From assembly GCA_963922205.1 (NCBI GenBank), contig CAWUHX010000091.1, positions 558,001 to 622,000 on the forward strand: 64,000 bases of DNA. The letters run 5' to 3'. Under the pieces are notes generated by a model. That model was not told the DNA's origin. It made no database searches and was given only the letters and a program-made list of their open reading frames with translations. This DNA comes from Romanomermis culicivorax (lineage: Eukaryota; Nematoda; Enoplea; Mermithida; Mermithidae). This document shows, one piece after another, positions 45,101 through 55,800 of this stretch (within the stretch, counting starts at the first letter, position 1; the number at the start of each line of letters is the position of its first letter). A program made the translations under genes and the position numbers.

Positions 45101-46006
45101 TCCGAACCAATGATCGAGGAACCAACAACGTCGCAACAAGCGGAAGCAGCTAGCGAACAACAAAAGTCGCAAAGAACCGTTCGAGAATACAAAGTTGCGC
45201 ATCGACGACACGGTAGACAGCATACACCGCCGGAAGAACGGTACCCTAGCGTACCTACAGCACCTATTACGGCTCAAATCCAACCGAGAACGACCGATGA
45301 CGTAATTATCATTAATTACTTCAATCGTGCTCATTTGGATTTTGATCCCGTAATTCTACGTCAAGCCACCGCGGCTTCGCAACAGATAGCGCAGGACTTT
45401 CCTGACTATTTCCAAGCGCGATATTTGCGACGAGATCCGCATTGCACTGAAGAACTCACTGCAGTTCTTCTAAGTTGGATGTGTGATTATTATAAGTATT
45501 ACGGCGCCGAAAACGCAATCGTGATAACGCAGCTCACGCTGTTCCTCTTCCACGCCAGGCAAGCCTACGATTACAAAACTACCGACAATTCGTATTCAAT
45601 GGCTCTGCGCTACATCTTGCAATGCCTCACCGACACGCGAGCCCCGAACTATCCGGCAACTGAAGAAAGAAAGAGTATCATTCGAGACATACATCGCGAG
45701 TATCAAATCGAAATGGACAAGCGAGCCGAAGAAAAGAAAAAGAGAGACGCCCAAGCCATGGCAAAAGCGGCCGTACCGCCAAAATACCAAATGACACCGG
45801 CTCCGATCATCACTATGGCAACGACAGCGACAACTCAACCGTCGATGGTTGGAGTACGAACCTCACTTGGAGCCGCGCAGAGAGCTTTGGCCCCGCGAGC
45901 ACCGACCACGAGCCAATCGATACAGATGCCCCAGCCGGGTATTCTGAAAGCGGGCAAAACCCCGGTCAAAGTTTTGCCTAAAGGTCGCGGATTTCCGCCG
46001 AAATGA
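42195..46006 (+). CDS. Second gene: DEDDy 3'-5' exonuclease-like domain plus long tail
   Basis: The open frame has an internal ATG at 42212 giving 1264 codons; with the upstream exon it would be about 1324. Numbering from 42212: residues ~48-240 resemble DEDDy exonucleases (WRN/EXD2 type): VGFDVE (D54, E56), [12 protein letters not shown] (D129), [22 protein letters not shown], and [11 protein letters not shown] (Y230, D234, the Y-x-x-x-D motif). Such enzymes trim 3' ends of RNA or single-stranded DNA. Residues ~650-780 are acidic and S/T-rich, ~860-950 are basic and RS-like ([21 protein letters not shown]), and ~1030-1165 look alpha-helical and are not recognised. No signal peptide or membrane segment, so it is not an envelope. 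DEDDy ORF3s are known in bdelloid rotifer LTR and Athena elements. Homology is inferred from motifs, not from a search. Confidence 0.82.
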
Positions 46007-46333
46007 GTCGAAAGGGATAAGTATCACGATGCTAACGCATCTCATTTCCTTTTACTAGTTTATTCTTTTCCACTAGAATCTTTTTCTTTGAAATCTCAAA
46101 AATTTTAAATTCTCGGTGCTAAATACTAGTTTTCATTTGCTCATCACTTTGTGCCGTAACATTTTTTGTGATAACATCGTTTAAATTTTCTTTGTTTGTG
46201 TAGTATGTGCCGCAGAGTAGAAAAACGGACAAATCGTCGAAAGAAAACTTGCCCAAAACGAGCTAAACGCTCTCACTCGATCAATACGCAAATTCACCAC
46301 GACACGTCGAAATCGCTTGAGGCGATTTAGATC
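46007..46333 (+). other. Short noncoding tail of the retrotransposon
   Basis: Between the second gene's stop and the polypurine tract; no further frame or domain seen. Confidence 0.6.
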
Positions 46334-46347
46334 GAAAGGGGGAGGAG
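46334..46347 (+). promoter_or_regulatory. Polypurine tract
   Basis: GAAAGGGGGAGGAG lies directly against the 3' LTR and is the expected primer for plus-strand DNA synthesis. Confidence 0.92.
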
Positions 46348-46934
46348 TGTTGTGGAGCAATTTGACGCATTTGTAAAGCTCGTGTCGTTTGCGAAAAAGA
46401 TCGGCAAGTTTGATTTGGAAAGATCGTGACGAGACCACCGAAGAGGCGTGGCTACAATGTGAAGAAATTATGAAAGTGTTCTTTCATTAGTTTGCGTTGT
46501 ACTGTAGCCGAAAGGTTGTGTTTTCTGGTGTTTGTCTGAAAAGTGTGTAGCGGCTTTGTACATTAGTAAATTGTGTGAAAAGTCTGTTCTAAGTTGAGTC
46601 AAACTATTTGGAAAATAGTTTGAGTGAGCGGGTGTGACTCCTAAGCAAATAAGAATATACGGCGCGAGTTTCGGCATCCGAAAACCTTTGGCGACCTGAG
46701 CGAAGATCCCTGGATAAAATTGACACAGCGCTCTCTACGAGCCCGTCAATCTCCTGCGTTCGACTATCGTTGCGTTGATTCCGTAAAACACTCCGAGTGT
46801 TTCGTCTACAGCGTTCCGCACGCTCTTCCACGTTCCGTACGTCTCTTCTAAAACGCGCGATAAATCGTCGAGCTACACAGCTAATTTCTCATCTGCGTTC
46901 CGTCGTCTATCATCTTATTTTCTCACGCACGACA
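46348..46934 (+). repeat. 3' LTR (587 bp)
   Basis: Identical to the 5' LTR except C at 46368 (T at 34705). Ends CACGCACGACA, followed by a C-run of the disrupted MITE. Confidence 0.97.
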
Positions 46935-46981
46935 CCCCCCCCCCCCCATGAAAAAATCTTGCGCACTGCCCTGGCTGGAAG

Positions 46982-47385
46982 TGTCCTACTTTTCCTCTCC
47001 GATAAACTTGTGTAAGATGATTCGGTAAAATCAAAATTTGAAGCATTTGTATTGTATAAAAATATAATGCGATTAAAGTTGAATTTTCAAAATTATCTCA
47101 GTGTTTTCATATATTTTCGCAGCATCATGCGGATTTCAAGCCAGGGCAGGCAACCTGACTTCATAACAAAGAAAGTCCACCAAAAATATTCTTCCTTAAC
47201 TTTCCCAATGTTGCTTTGCACATCTGAATTCCTTTGTGTCAAAATATGTTTTTTAATAATAATAAATGTTTAATGAATCAAAATAAAAGCTGTATATTCT
47301 TGCATAGAGTGCACTGTACTATACCCTAAATCAAGTTTTCCCATACATTTGACTCCCTGATGCACCAGTTTTCCGGTGTAGTTGA
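46982..47385. other. No gene recognised
   Basis: AT-rich DNA between the MITE and a foldback element; no features beyond short open frames. Confidence 0.4.
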
Positions 47386-47393
47386 TGTTTTTC

Positions 47394-48702
47394 GGTACAG
47401 TCTTACTTTGGCGCCCGTCTCACTTTGGCACTCGTTTCACTTTGTCGCCCATTTCACTTTGGTGCCCAATGTTGTAGGCGCCAAAGAGAGACTGTTGTCT
47501 TGACTTGGCGCCCGCATTACTTTGGCACCCGTCTCACTTTGCCGCCCATTGTTTAGTAATGACTCTTCTTGGATGTCTTAGCTTGGCGCCTATCTTACTT
47601 TGGCGCTCTTTCTTAGTCTGCTTTCCAGCATTCATGTTGATCATTTATTTAAGTAAGAAGCGATTACCAAATTTGCAAGATCATTGATCGGTCGGAGTGG
47701 TTTTGCAGTGGATTTGAAATATCATGTGTCTCTGCAATAGCTCGTAATGTAACATAAAAACTTATAACAAATTGAAAATGGCTCAGAAATTAGCGGACCA
47801 TGAGATAAATATTACAGTAACGCGAACGACTAATCCCCAAACGTGCTAGTTTTTAAAATAAACGAAAAGAGGAAAGTCGACAGAGAAGGAAGAGAAACTG
47901 TATAGAAAGAAAAAAGTACAAAACATAAACTAAAATGCAAATAAAGAAAAACGAAAACTGAAAATTGAAACATACGGAGAAAGTGGAACCAAGGAACGGA
48001 ACCATGAAAGAAATGTGCAAAATTGGAGAAAATTAACACAGTGGAAAATGAGCGAGTAAAAGAAAATCATAAGATAAAACAAAACAAAAGTAGAAGGAGA
48101 AAAGAATAGAGAACGGAAAAGGAAAAAATTAGAACTGAAATACGAATATAAATTAATAAGTAAGGGAAACGGTGAATAAAATGAAACGGAAAAAATGTAT
48201 GGAAACAAAAATAGAGAAACAGACAGAAACAACACAATATGAAGATAAAACAGAAATGCAGTGGGACATAATTGTGTGACTCAAAATGATGAGAATAAAA
48301 AGGAAGAAACTGAAACAGAGGGGAGAATAAAAGGGAAACGGTGAGTAAATGTTATACAGAAAATTAAGAAAAAGGATTAACAAAATGACTTTTTACTATC
48401 CACATCGTCTCTAATGTATAATTTTCATACTGTTGTCACTCTACGTACTGTTGATTTTATGATTGAAATTAATATAAAGATCATTAGCACAAAGAAACAG
48501 CCGTTTACTAGAAGGACATAATTTTTGTGCAGGAAAGTGTAGTAGATTTTTTTATCGTGTAATGCAAAATGTGAAATTTAAAACCGCTCGTCAAAAACAT
48601 ACTAGACGCCAAAGTAAGACGGGCGTCAAAGTAAAGACACAGCTTGTGCGCCAAAGTGAAACAAGGCGCCAAAGTGAGATGAGCACCAAGTTGCGGCATA
48701 AT
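47394..48702. mobile_element. Foldback-like element with GGCGCCAAAGTGA-type repeats
   Basis: The left end (47400-47620) is a degenerate 17-bp array ACTTTGGCGCCCGTCTC; the right end (48600-48695) is the same in reverse complement (GGCGCCAAAGTGAGA). Flanks TGTTTTTC (47386-47393) and CGTTTTTC (48703-48710) match at 7 of 8, consistent with a target duplication. It starts GGTACAGTC, like GGTACCGAG of the element at 7937. The core (47860-48370) is a long purine-rich strand. It encodes no protein. Confidence 0.82.
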
Positions 48703-49254
48703 CGTTTTTCAGACCCCTGATAGGGGTAATGCTCCATTATTGTCTGAAATTAGGCCAACTGGTACCAAAATTATATTATATGACACCGAGTTGAGTTGCG
48801 TCCAGTTAAACTTATTTGCGACCGACTAGCTTGAAGTATACGTTTACTAGGTTAGTCAACTGATAGTTTATTCCACACTTTAGTGTTCTTTCACCAATTG
48901 ATATTTATTAAGAATTTGAAGCGCCCTGATAACCCATTGTGGTAACCCTTGCGTATTTACACTTAAGTGTGGAGACTTAATGGCTCCCTCTCACAGACCC
49001 CATTTTTCGGTTCTCGTCAATTCCAGGAGCTGTTACATGTATTCATTTATTTAATCAATCAGCTTGGAAATAATAGAAATGCGTTGGTAAATTTTCCCTT
49101 TTCATCGATGGTCTAAATCGAATTTACTTTGTCTATCTGTTATCTACTGATGATTTTATTGAGGTTTTCATTTTGGTGTCGAAGGTCTACAATTAATCGA
49201 CTTCATTAACTGTTCATTTTGAGCCTTTTATTCAAATGTAAAGATTTACTTGCG

Positions 49255-49637
49255 ATCCTAAAGGTCCATCTATACCTTTTTGTCGATAATCCGTCGCATG
49301 TGATTGCAACAATCAAAATCGAACGAATCTCTTATTTTCGCTTTCCGTAAGAAAGATCTTGATGAGTTCTATCTAGTGACGTATATTTCACAAAAAAATG
49401 AGTACAGTGTTGCAAATATCAGCTATTTTGTAAGCGTCTTGCGTTTCTTACGTTTCTTGCGTCAGACCTAGATTTAAAGCCAACAGTAAATACTTGCTAA
49501 GCATGTTGGGTGTCTTTCAGTCGGAAATTTCGATATCTACCTTGCAATGTATTATATACTCCTCCATTACTTCAAGAGTAAATCGCTCGCTTTTTTGGAA
49601 AAAAAAGTTTTTGGGAAAAAGTATTGATGGGCCTCAA
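49255..49637 (+). mobile_element. E-type MITE, inverted relative to the copy at 52850-53212
   Basis: Ends GGTCCATCTATACC and GTATTGATGGGCC form an inverted repeat. The interior matches the reverse complement of 52850-53212 throughout (GTCGCATGTGATTGCAAC, ATCAAAATCGAAC, AAGAAAGATCTTGA, GCGTTTCTTACGTTTCTTGC, GGAAATTTCGATATCTACC). About 380 bp, noncoding. Flanking duplications are not clear. Confidence 0.8.
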
Positions 49638-49857
49638 AGCTATCAAATGCGAAGTTTTTTATGTATAATTGGTCACGTCAAAATCTATGATGAGATATTA
49701 AGTTAGGAAAAATAAACTAGCTATACGCATTCTTATTTTCTATCATGTCATCCGGTAGTGTTTATGTTTTATAATTCATCTATACATTAGTACTCGTTCT
49801 TAACTACATGAGAATCAAAACACATTCTTCGAGTATTGCCCTGCTTTTTATTTTTAG

Positions 49858-52800
49858 ATCGTCAGAATTCTCAAAAACAACCTTGGAGAAAATATCTACC
49901 CTGCCTACCCTATTCTCATTATTTATTCGATTTGGATGCTTACGCAGCAAAATCCGTTCCATCGACAAAAAGTAAAATTTTTATCACTATACATTCTGTG
50001 TGTATATACATTCATGTATTATTGGTGGTACTGCCTTAGCATAGGAGTGATATGTATGTTTTGCTGAAACCTGTTCCATCAACATTTGGTATGTATGATA
50101 CTGTAATGATAAAATAATGTTGACTATTTGTTAGTTTCGGGAATCCGCACCCAATTGATGGATGTAGTATTTTGAATTTTTCCATATTAATCCTATTGGA
50201 TGTCTTTTCGCACGCCCATATTTTTGAGAATCGCGCTTTGGAATAGTTTATTAAATCCCGGCGTTTTTCATTGTACTTGGGATAACATAGTAGCTATTTT
50301 TGTTATTATTTTCGCCTTGTCGTATATTCTATTTTTGGCTTTCTCTCCACTAATACATGTATCTTTTCTCCGACTGCCGGGAACCTTATTTTTGTAAGCG
50401 TCACTACTGTCGGGGCAGACACCGTTATGTTGAGTTTTGTATGTACACATTTTACAAAAAGACCCCCGGACAAACTTGTTCTACTGATATTTTGTTTTGC
50501 GTCTCCTCGATAGTGATAAGAGTCGAAAAACGAACTTTTTCCTGTGCCTATATATCACATTGTATCTTTTTTAAAACTTAGCCTCCATAATCTTATCATT
50601 TTTTTTCTACAGAATATCGACGATCATCCTCACAAAATGACAGGTCGAGTTGATTATAATCGAGCTGAAAAGTTACAGTTGTTATTTGCGCGGCTTTTTC
50701 ACCAATTTTCACGTTATATCATCGGCACATCTAATTAATTGCTCGAAGGTAATCCAATTATAGCCGCTCAAAAAGGTTGACATAAGATTTATTCACTACG
50801 ATAATAATTTGTTAGGCTTCAAAAAATCGATCCACATAAAAACTTTATAGACTAATTTCTTGTTCTCATGAAAAAATTGCATGTATACTCGATTTATAAT
50901 TCTCTGGAGGCTTGAAGAAATCGGTCAGGTTTTGAACTGATAAGTTGAACAGTTGTTTTGCAATGTCTTGATTAAGCGAAAAACAGAAGTTTTTGACATC
51001 CTTATGGATTCGTCATGCATTTTTCTATCCTGTTGAATTGTGTGTCATTTCTTTATCCTATTTGTCGCGTACTCAATAAAAGCTCCAAATTTTTCCACGT
51101 TTGCCTAACTGAGATTTCTAAAGTGCTGGGGAATGCAGGCATTTAAAAAACTTTTGAGCAAACTTTCACGCATATATTCGTTCTTAACTTGAGATAGATC
51201 ATCTTGCAACAGCCTATTCTGCACAAATTTCCGCTTTTCAAAAAACTTCATTTCGGATTGCAATGGCTCGAAGTGACGTTTTCTCAGTTTTTTCTCAATA
51301 TATTCACAAATTGTCATTTTCTGATATTTTCGCTACTATTGAAATATTAACGATCTACTCTCAACCGCATGTTGACAGTGTAGACAAATTTTTCACGCTA
51401 AAAAACTTGATTTTATTTTTTTCAGAGCTATACTTCTTTGTTTGCGACCAGATTTTTTATCACTCGAACAGTTGTCGAAAATTGTTTACTGTTTTACGTT
51501 GTTTATCGACGCTGTATATGAGCGAATTGTCGATCGAAGAAAACCCAACTGACAGGAAAAATTCGGAAAAACAACATAGCGACGGTACGCTGAAAATATT
51601 AGACGCTATTTTTGTAACGGGATCATCGCGAACTGCTACTATTGGTAGAAATGTTGTATAATGTTTATTTAACTACCAATTTTGGAATAGTTAACATTTT
51701 CTGGCCTTATAAAGGTCTTTCTATTAGTCTCTCAAAAAGTCTCACAAAAATTCTGTGAAAATATATGTTTTTCGTCGAACATTAATTTTTGACACAAAAA
51801 TATTCGTAAATTTCAGGTCAGGAAATAACCAAGCATACTCTCCTGAACTATCTAAGGAAATTACTTCATGAAGTTCTGGATGCCAAACAAATTGGTTCTA
51901 CACACGGTGCTTAAATGAATCTTTTTTTATATTTCAGACAATAAAACAGCGCTTCATCATAGTTCCACGAAGCTTATTGCTGTTGCAGAACAAAGTGCAA
52001 CGGGAATTTCTTCGAATAGTTTAAATCCGGCTTCAGGCAAGGATCATTTTTCGCAAGTAAGCATTTATATTTTTTTGTAAATCGACAGCCATCTTTTGCT
52101 CAGTTTAGCATTTTGTTGTATGAAAATTTTTGCCAACGTGATTGACTTGTGACTAATGAAAAGAGTTGTAGATTTTTCTATCACGAAGTTGAAATTTCGA
52201 GTCTGGTCAATCTTTTTTCGAAATGGAATGTTGTCTAACCCACATGTAGAATCAGGAATACGACTATTGTAATTATTCACTGTATTCACTCTATTACACT
52301 TTTCGAACAGTGCTGTTTGTAGTTCACGCGGATTTTTTGTGAAATTATTCAACGAACTTATTAAAAATTGTTTTCCCATCGTGAATTCATTGTTCAGTAG
52401 CGATGAAGAAAATGGCAGCTTTATATGAGGTATCCACTATGGGCGGCTTTATATGGGGTATCCTCATGTCAGCGATTCCTAAGTGGGCGAATTCCCATGT
52501 TAGCGAATTCTCAATTGAGTGATTCGCATGGGAGTGATTCCCAAATGAGCGAGCGATTCTCAAATGAGCGATCGAGAATGTAATAACATTTTCTTATTTT
52601 CCTTCTTTATCTTGTATTTTTCTTTGTATGTATTCCTTTTTCTTTCGTTTTCTCTGTGGGGCTTATGTATTTGTTTGTGTGTGTTTTTAAGTTTTTATCT
52701 TTCGTCTCTGCTTTCTTTCATTTCAATTTTTTTGTCATCTACTTTTTTTTGCTCATGATCATGAAAGAATACATTACAAGAAGTTCGGCGTACTTTATTT

Positions 52801-55800
52801 CCTATGTAATTTTCTCCCTTGTGATTTTTCCATCATTCTTACTTAAAGCCCATCTATACCTTTTTCGCTAAAAAACGTACGCAAGCGATTTGCTCTTCAA
52901 GTATTGGAGCAATTTCAGTATATAATACATCGCAAGGTAGATATTGAAATTTCCGATCGAGAGATACCCAACACCTTCAACAAATGTCTACTGAGCGCTT
53001 TACATCTAGCTTTGACGCAAGAAACCCAAGAAACGCAAGATGCTTACAAAATAGCTGATTTCTGCCATACTATTCAAATTTTTTTTGAAAAATATACTTC
53101 AATGGATAGAACTCGTCAAGATCTTTCTTGCGCAAAGAGAAAATGAGGGATTTGTTCGATTTTGATCGTTGCAATCACTTGCGACAGATTTTTGAGAGAA
53201 AAGTAAAGATGGGCCCTTACTTTTCATCTTAACTTTTTGATTTTCTTTCTTTATCTTTTGCTTTTTCTATTCTCCTGCTTCTTTCTTCTTTCCGTTCTTT
53301 CTTACGTTTTTTTATTTCTTTTCTTGCTGCTTTCTCTATGTTGTTTTTTCTTTCTTGACATTTTTCTTCATGTGTCCTTTGTTTGTCTAATGCGTTTTTA
53401 CCTCTTTTTCTTATTCTTAATGCCTTCATTTTTGTTCACGTTTTTTTCTCTCGATCTCTTGTTTCTTCCAGCATTCTTTTGTTCTTTTTTTAATATTTTC
53501 ACACCTACAACAACGAACCGAACTGTATAAGAACCAGGGATTTTTTTTCCGCACAGTGCGAATTTTTTTTGTGGTCGTGCGGAAATTTTTTTGAGAGTTT
53601 TCCGCACGGAACGGAAATTTTTTAATGTTTTTAGTGGTTTATAATGGGGGTGCGGAAATTTTTCTGGCTGATTTCCGCAAGATGCGGAAAAGAAAACCCT
53701 TATAAGAACTATATGGGGCAATATGGTTATTTAAAATGACTACTTATAATGTATCATACATGAGGGAAAAAAGTAGATGACAAGGAAGAAGAAAACGGAA
53801 GAAAGCAGTGGAAAAAGATGAAAAAACATACTTAAACGAAAGTATGAGCAACACACACAAAAACGAAAGAAAAAAGAAGTACGTGCAAAGAAAAATATAA
53901 GATGAAGAAGGAAAATATAAAGAAAGCGTTATTATATTCTCGATCGCTCGTTTGATATTCGCCCGACAGGGAATTCGCTCACTTGGGAATAGACCGTTTT
54001 ACTTGATTGAAATGAAATTTCTTCCTGAATGGAGTAGAACGCTATCCACTGTGAGATCTGGAAGTGCAGACCCAATGATAGAGTCTTCTATACTTCTTCA
54101 AAATTTGTTCAAATGATAACGGATGGGAGTCACTTGAAACTTTCAAGTTGAATGCAGACTGACAAAACTATAACATAAGTGAAATTTGGACGGCGCGGGA
54201 TAGCTTATTCGATAGAATTTTCAAGGCTCTTTTATCGCTTAACAGGGAAAAGTTTTTGATTGTGATGATGTTCAATTTTACAATTTCAGAATTTCATTTT
54301 TTGTTTTTAACCGTAATTAATGACCGACTATACCACCGTGATATGTTTATGGTTTCAAAAGCTCTCTCAAGTCCATAGGCTTCAATTCGAACTAAAAATT
54401 GTCGAAGACAGGCCCGTACAAATGAAGGTTTTATACCAAAAACGGAATAAAGAATTACTGCAGATTACAATTTTTGCAAGTTGTACCACTTTTTATGCAG
54501 CATTTTTCCGATTTCGTCTTTATCTTTCTTTGCTTATGGTAATACACGCTAATAAATTAAAATTTGCTGACGTGAAATTTTGTCCTGATTTTGGATCAAC
54601 TATTCTCATGCTTTAGTTTTTAGTAGTTGTCGAGATATGCGAGGCTGAGTAATAGTTACTTATTCCTCCTCTGAATCAACCTGAGTTATGTAGAAAATTC
54701 TGATCCGAATGTCTGTTAGAAATTTCCACGACGTCTGCCATTATTTTAATTAATCGGGGTCCGATCGTATCTTCGATGTCTAAAATATCTTGGTCAGACT
54801 CGTATTGAATAATGGAGCAGGACATTTAATACCGAACATGTAATGTGTGGGACTGCAGCAAGTAGCAAATATGGATGGAGAGATGAATGGAAGTACCTCA
54901 AAAAATTAATTTATGATTATAAAACAGTCATAGCCCGAAAGTTAATTTCGCAATCAAATGCTGTGCTCAATGCTGTTCATCGCGAATATTTTCGAGCTGA
55001 TTATATGCGATTTTGAGTTATATTTCAAGTACTAAATAATACTTTTCAATTTAAACTTAAACAAATTACTTTCCGTTACGTTTGGATCGCTAAATGCGAA
55101 ACGGTTTAGTTTTCAGGGTTATTGGCATGATTTTTACTTAAATTCGAAATTTTGCTCCTAATGATTCTGGTTCTGTGTAAGTGAAAGTATTACATGTCCG
55201 TCAAAGTACCACGTGAGGGGAAAATTATATTGAATTTGGCACTTTCTCATGTGTTCCATTGAAAAAGGACATATCATGGAACTTTGAGTCATGTTTCTGT
55301 TGTTCTGATTTCTGTAAACATATCAAGCTGTCTAATCTGTCTGAAAATTCTCTCGTTGTATAAAGTCAACATATATTTTTTTCAGTCGAACGACTCATTA
55401 CAAGGTGGCCGATTACCAACTTTACAAGAACGATTAGAATCAGCTCTTCATCATCAAATGCAGCTGTATCAAGCAATAGACAAAACTCTCGTTCAGGTAG
55501 GTAATACGTGTAGAAAAAATGCGCGCTTTTGAAGAAAGAACCCATTTTATTTGTTGTGCGCTCGTGCTCAGTGTTTAGCTCTGCATAATGTCATTTCGAA
55601 ACACGAAATGTGTATGTGATTCTTGCAGATTATCAATTGACGCTCTTTGAGATATTTTGTGTGCAATTTCTATGCGTTTTCGTCAGTGGCGTAGCCAGCC
55701 AGAATTTCGGTTGGGAGCACATATGAAAAAATTTTAGGTACGGAGAGTATGCGAAATTACTTTCTTATTTGTTGGAATTAAGAGGTTTTTGCCATTTTGA

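Larger units (their letters stand above)
34685..46934 (+). mobile_element. Complete Ty3/gypsy LTR retrotransposon (12,250 bp)
   Basis: LTR - primer site - gag-pol - intron-containing exonuclease-like gene - polypurine tract - LTR, all intact. One mismatch between 587-bp LTRs indicates a very young insertion. It landed in the C-run of a hAT-type MITE. Base composition is more balanced than the surrounding AT-rich DNA. Confidence 0.97.
34556..46973. mobile_element. hAT-type MITE, split by the LTR retrotransposon
   Basis: Left end CAGGGTCGTGCACAAG and right end, reversed, CAGGGCAGTGCGCAAG are inverted repeats with two mismatches in 16. Exact 8-bp duplications GCTGGAAG at 34548-34555 and 46974-46981. 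CAGGG-type ends with an 8-bp duplication are characteristic of hAT. Without the retrotransposon the element is about 165 bp (34556-34684 plus 46939-46973) and is rich in C-runs. It is the host site of the LTR element. Confidence 0.93.

Noticed and set aside
42212-46006. Second retrotransposon gene as an envelope
   Set aside because: No signal peptide, transmembrane segment or cysteine pattern is visible; the exonuclease motifs explain its N-terminal part better.
53229-53721. Lysine/arginine-rich and phenylalanine-rich frames on both strands
   Set aside because: They reflect the C/T-rich core of the foldback element, not protein-coding sequence.
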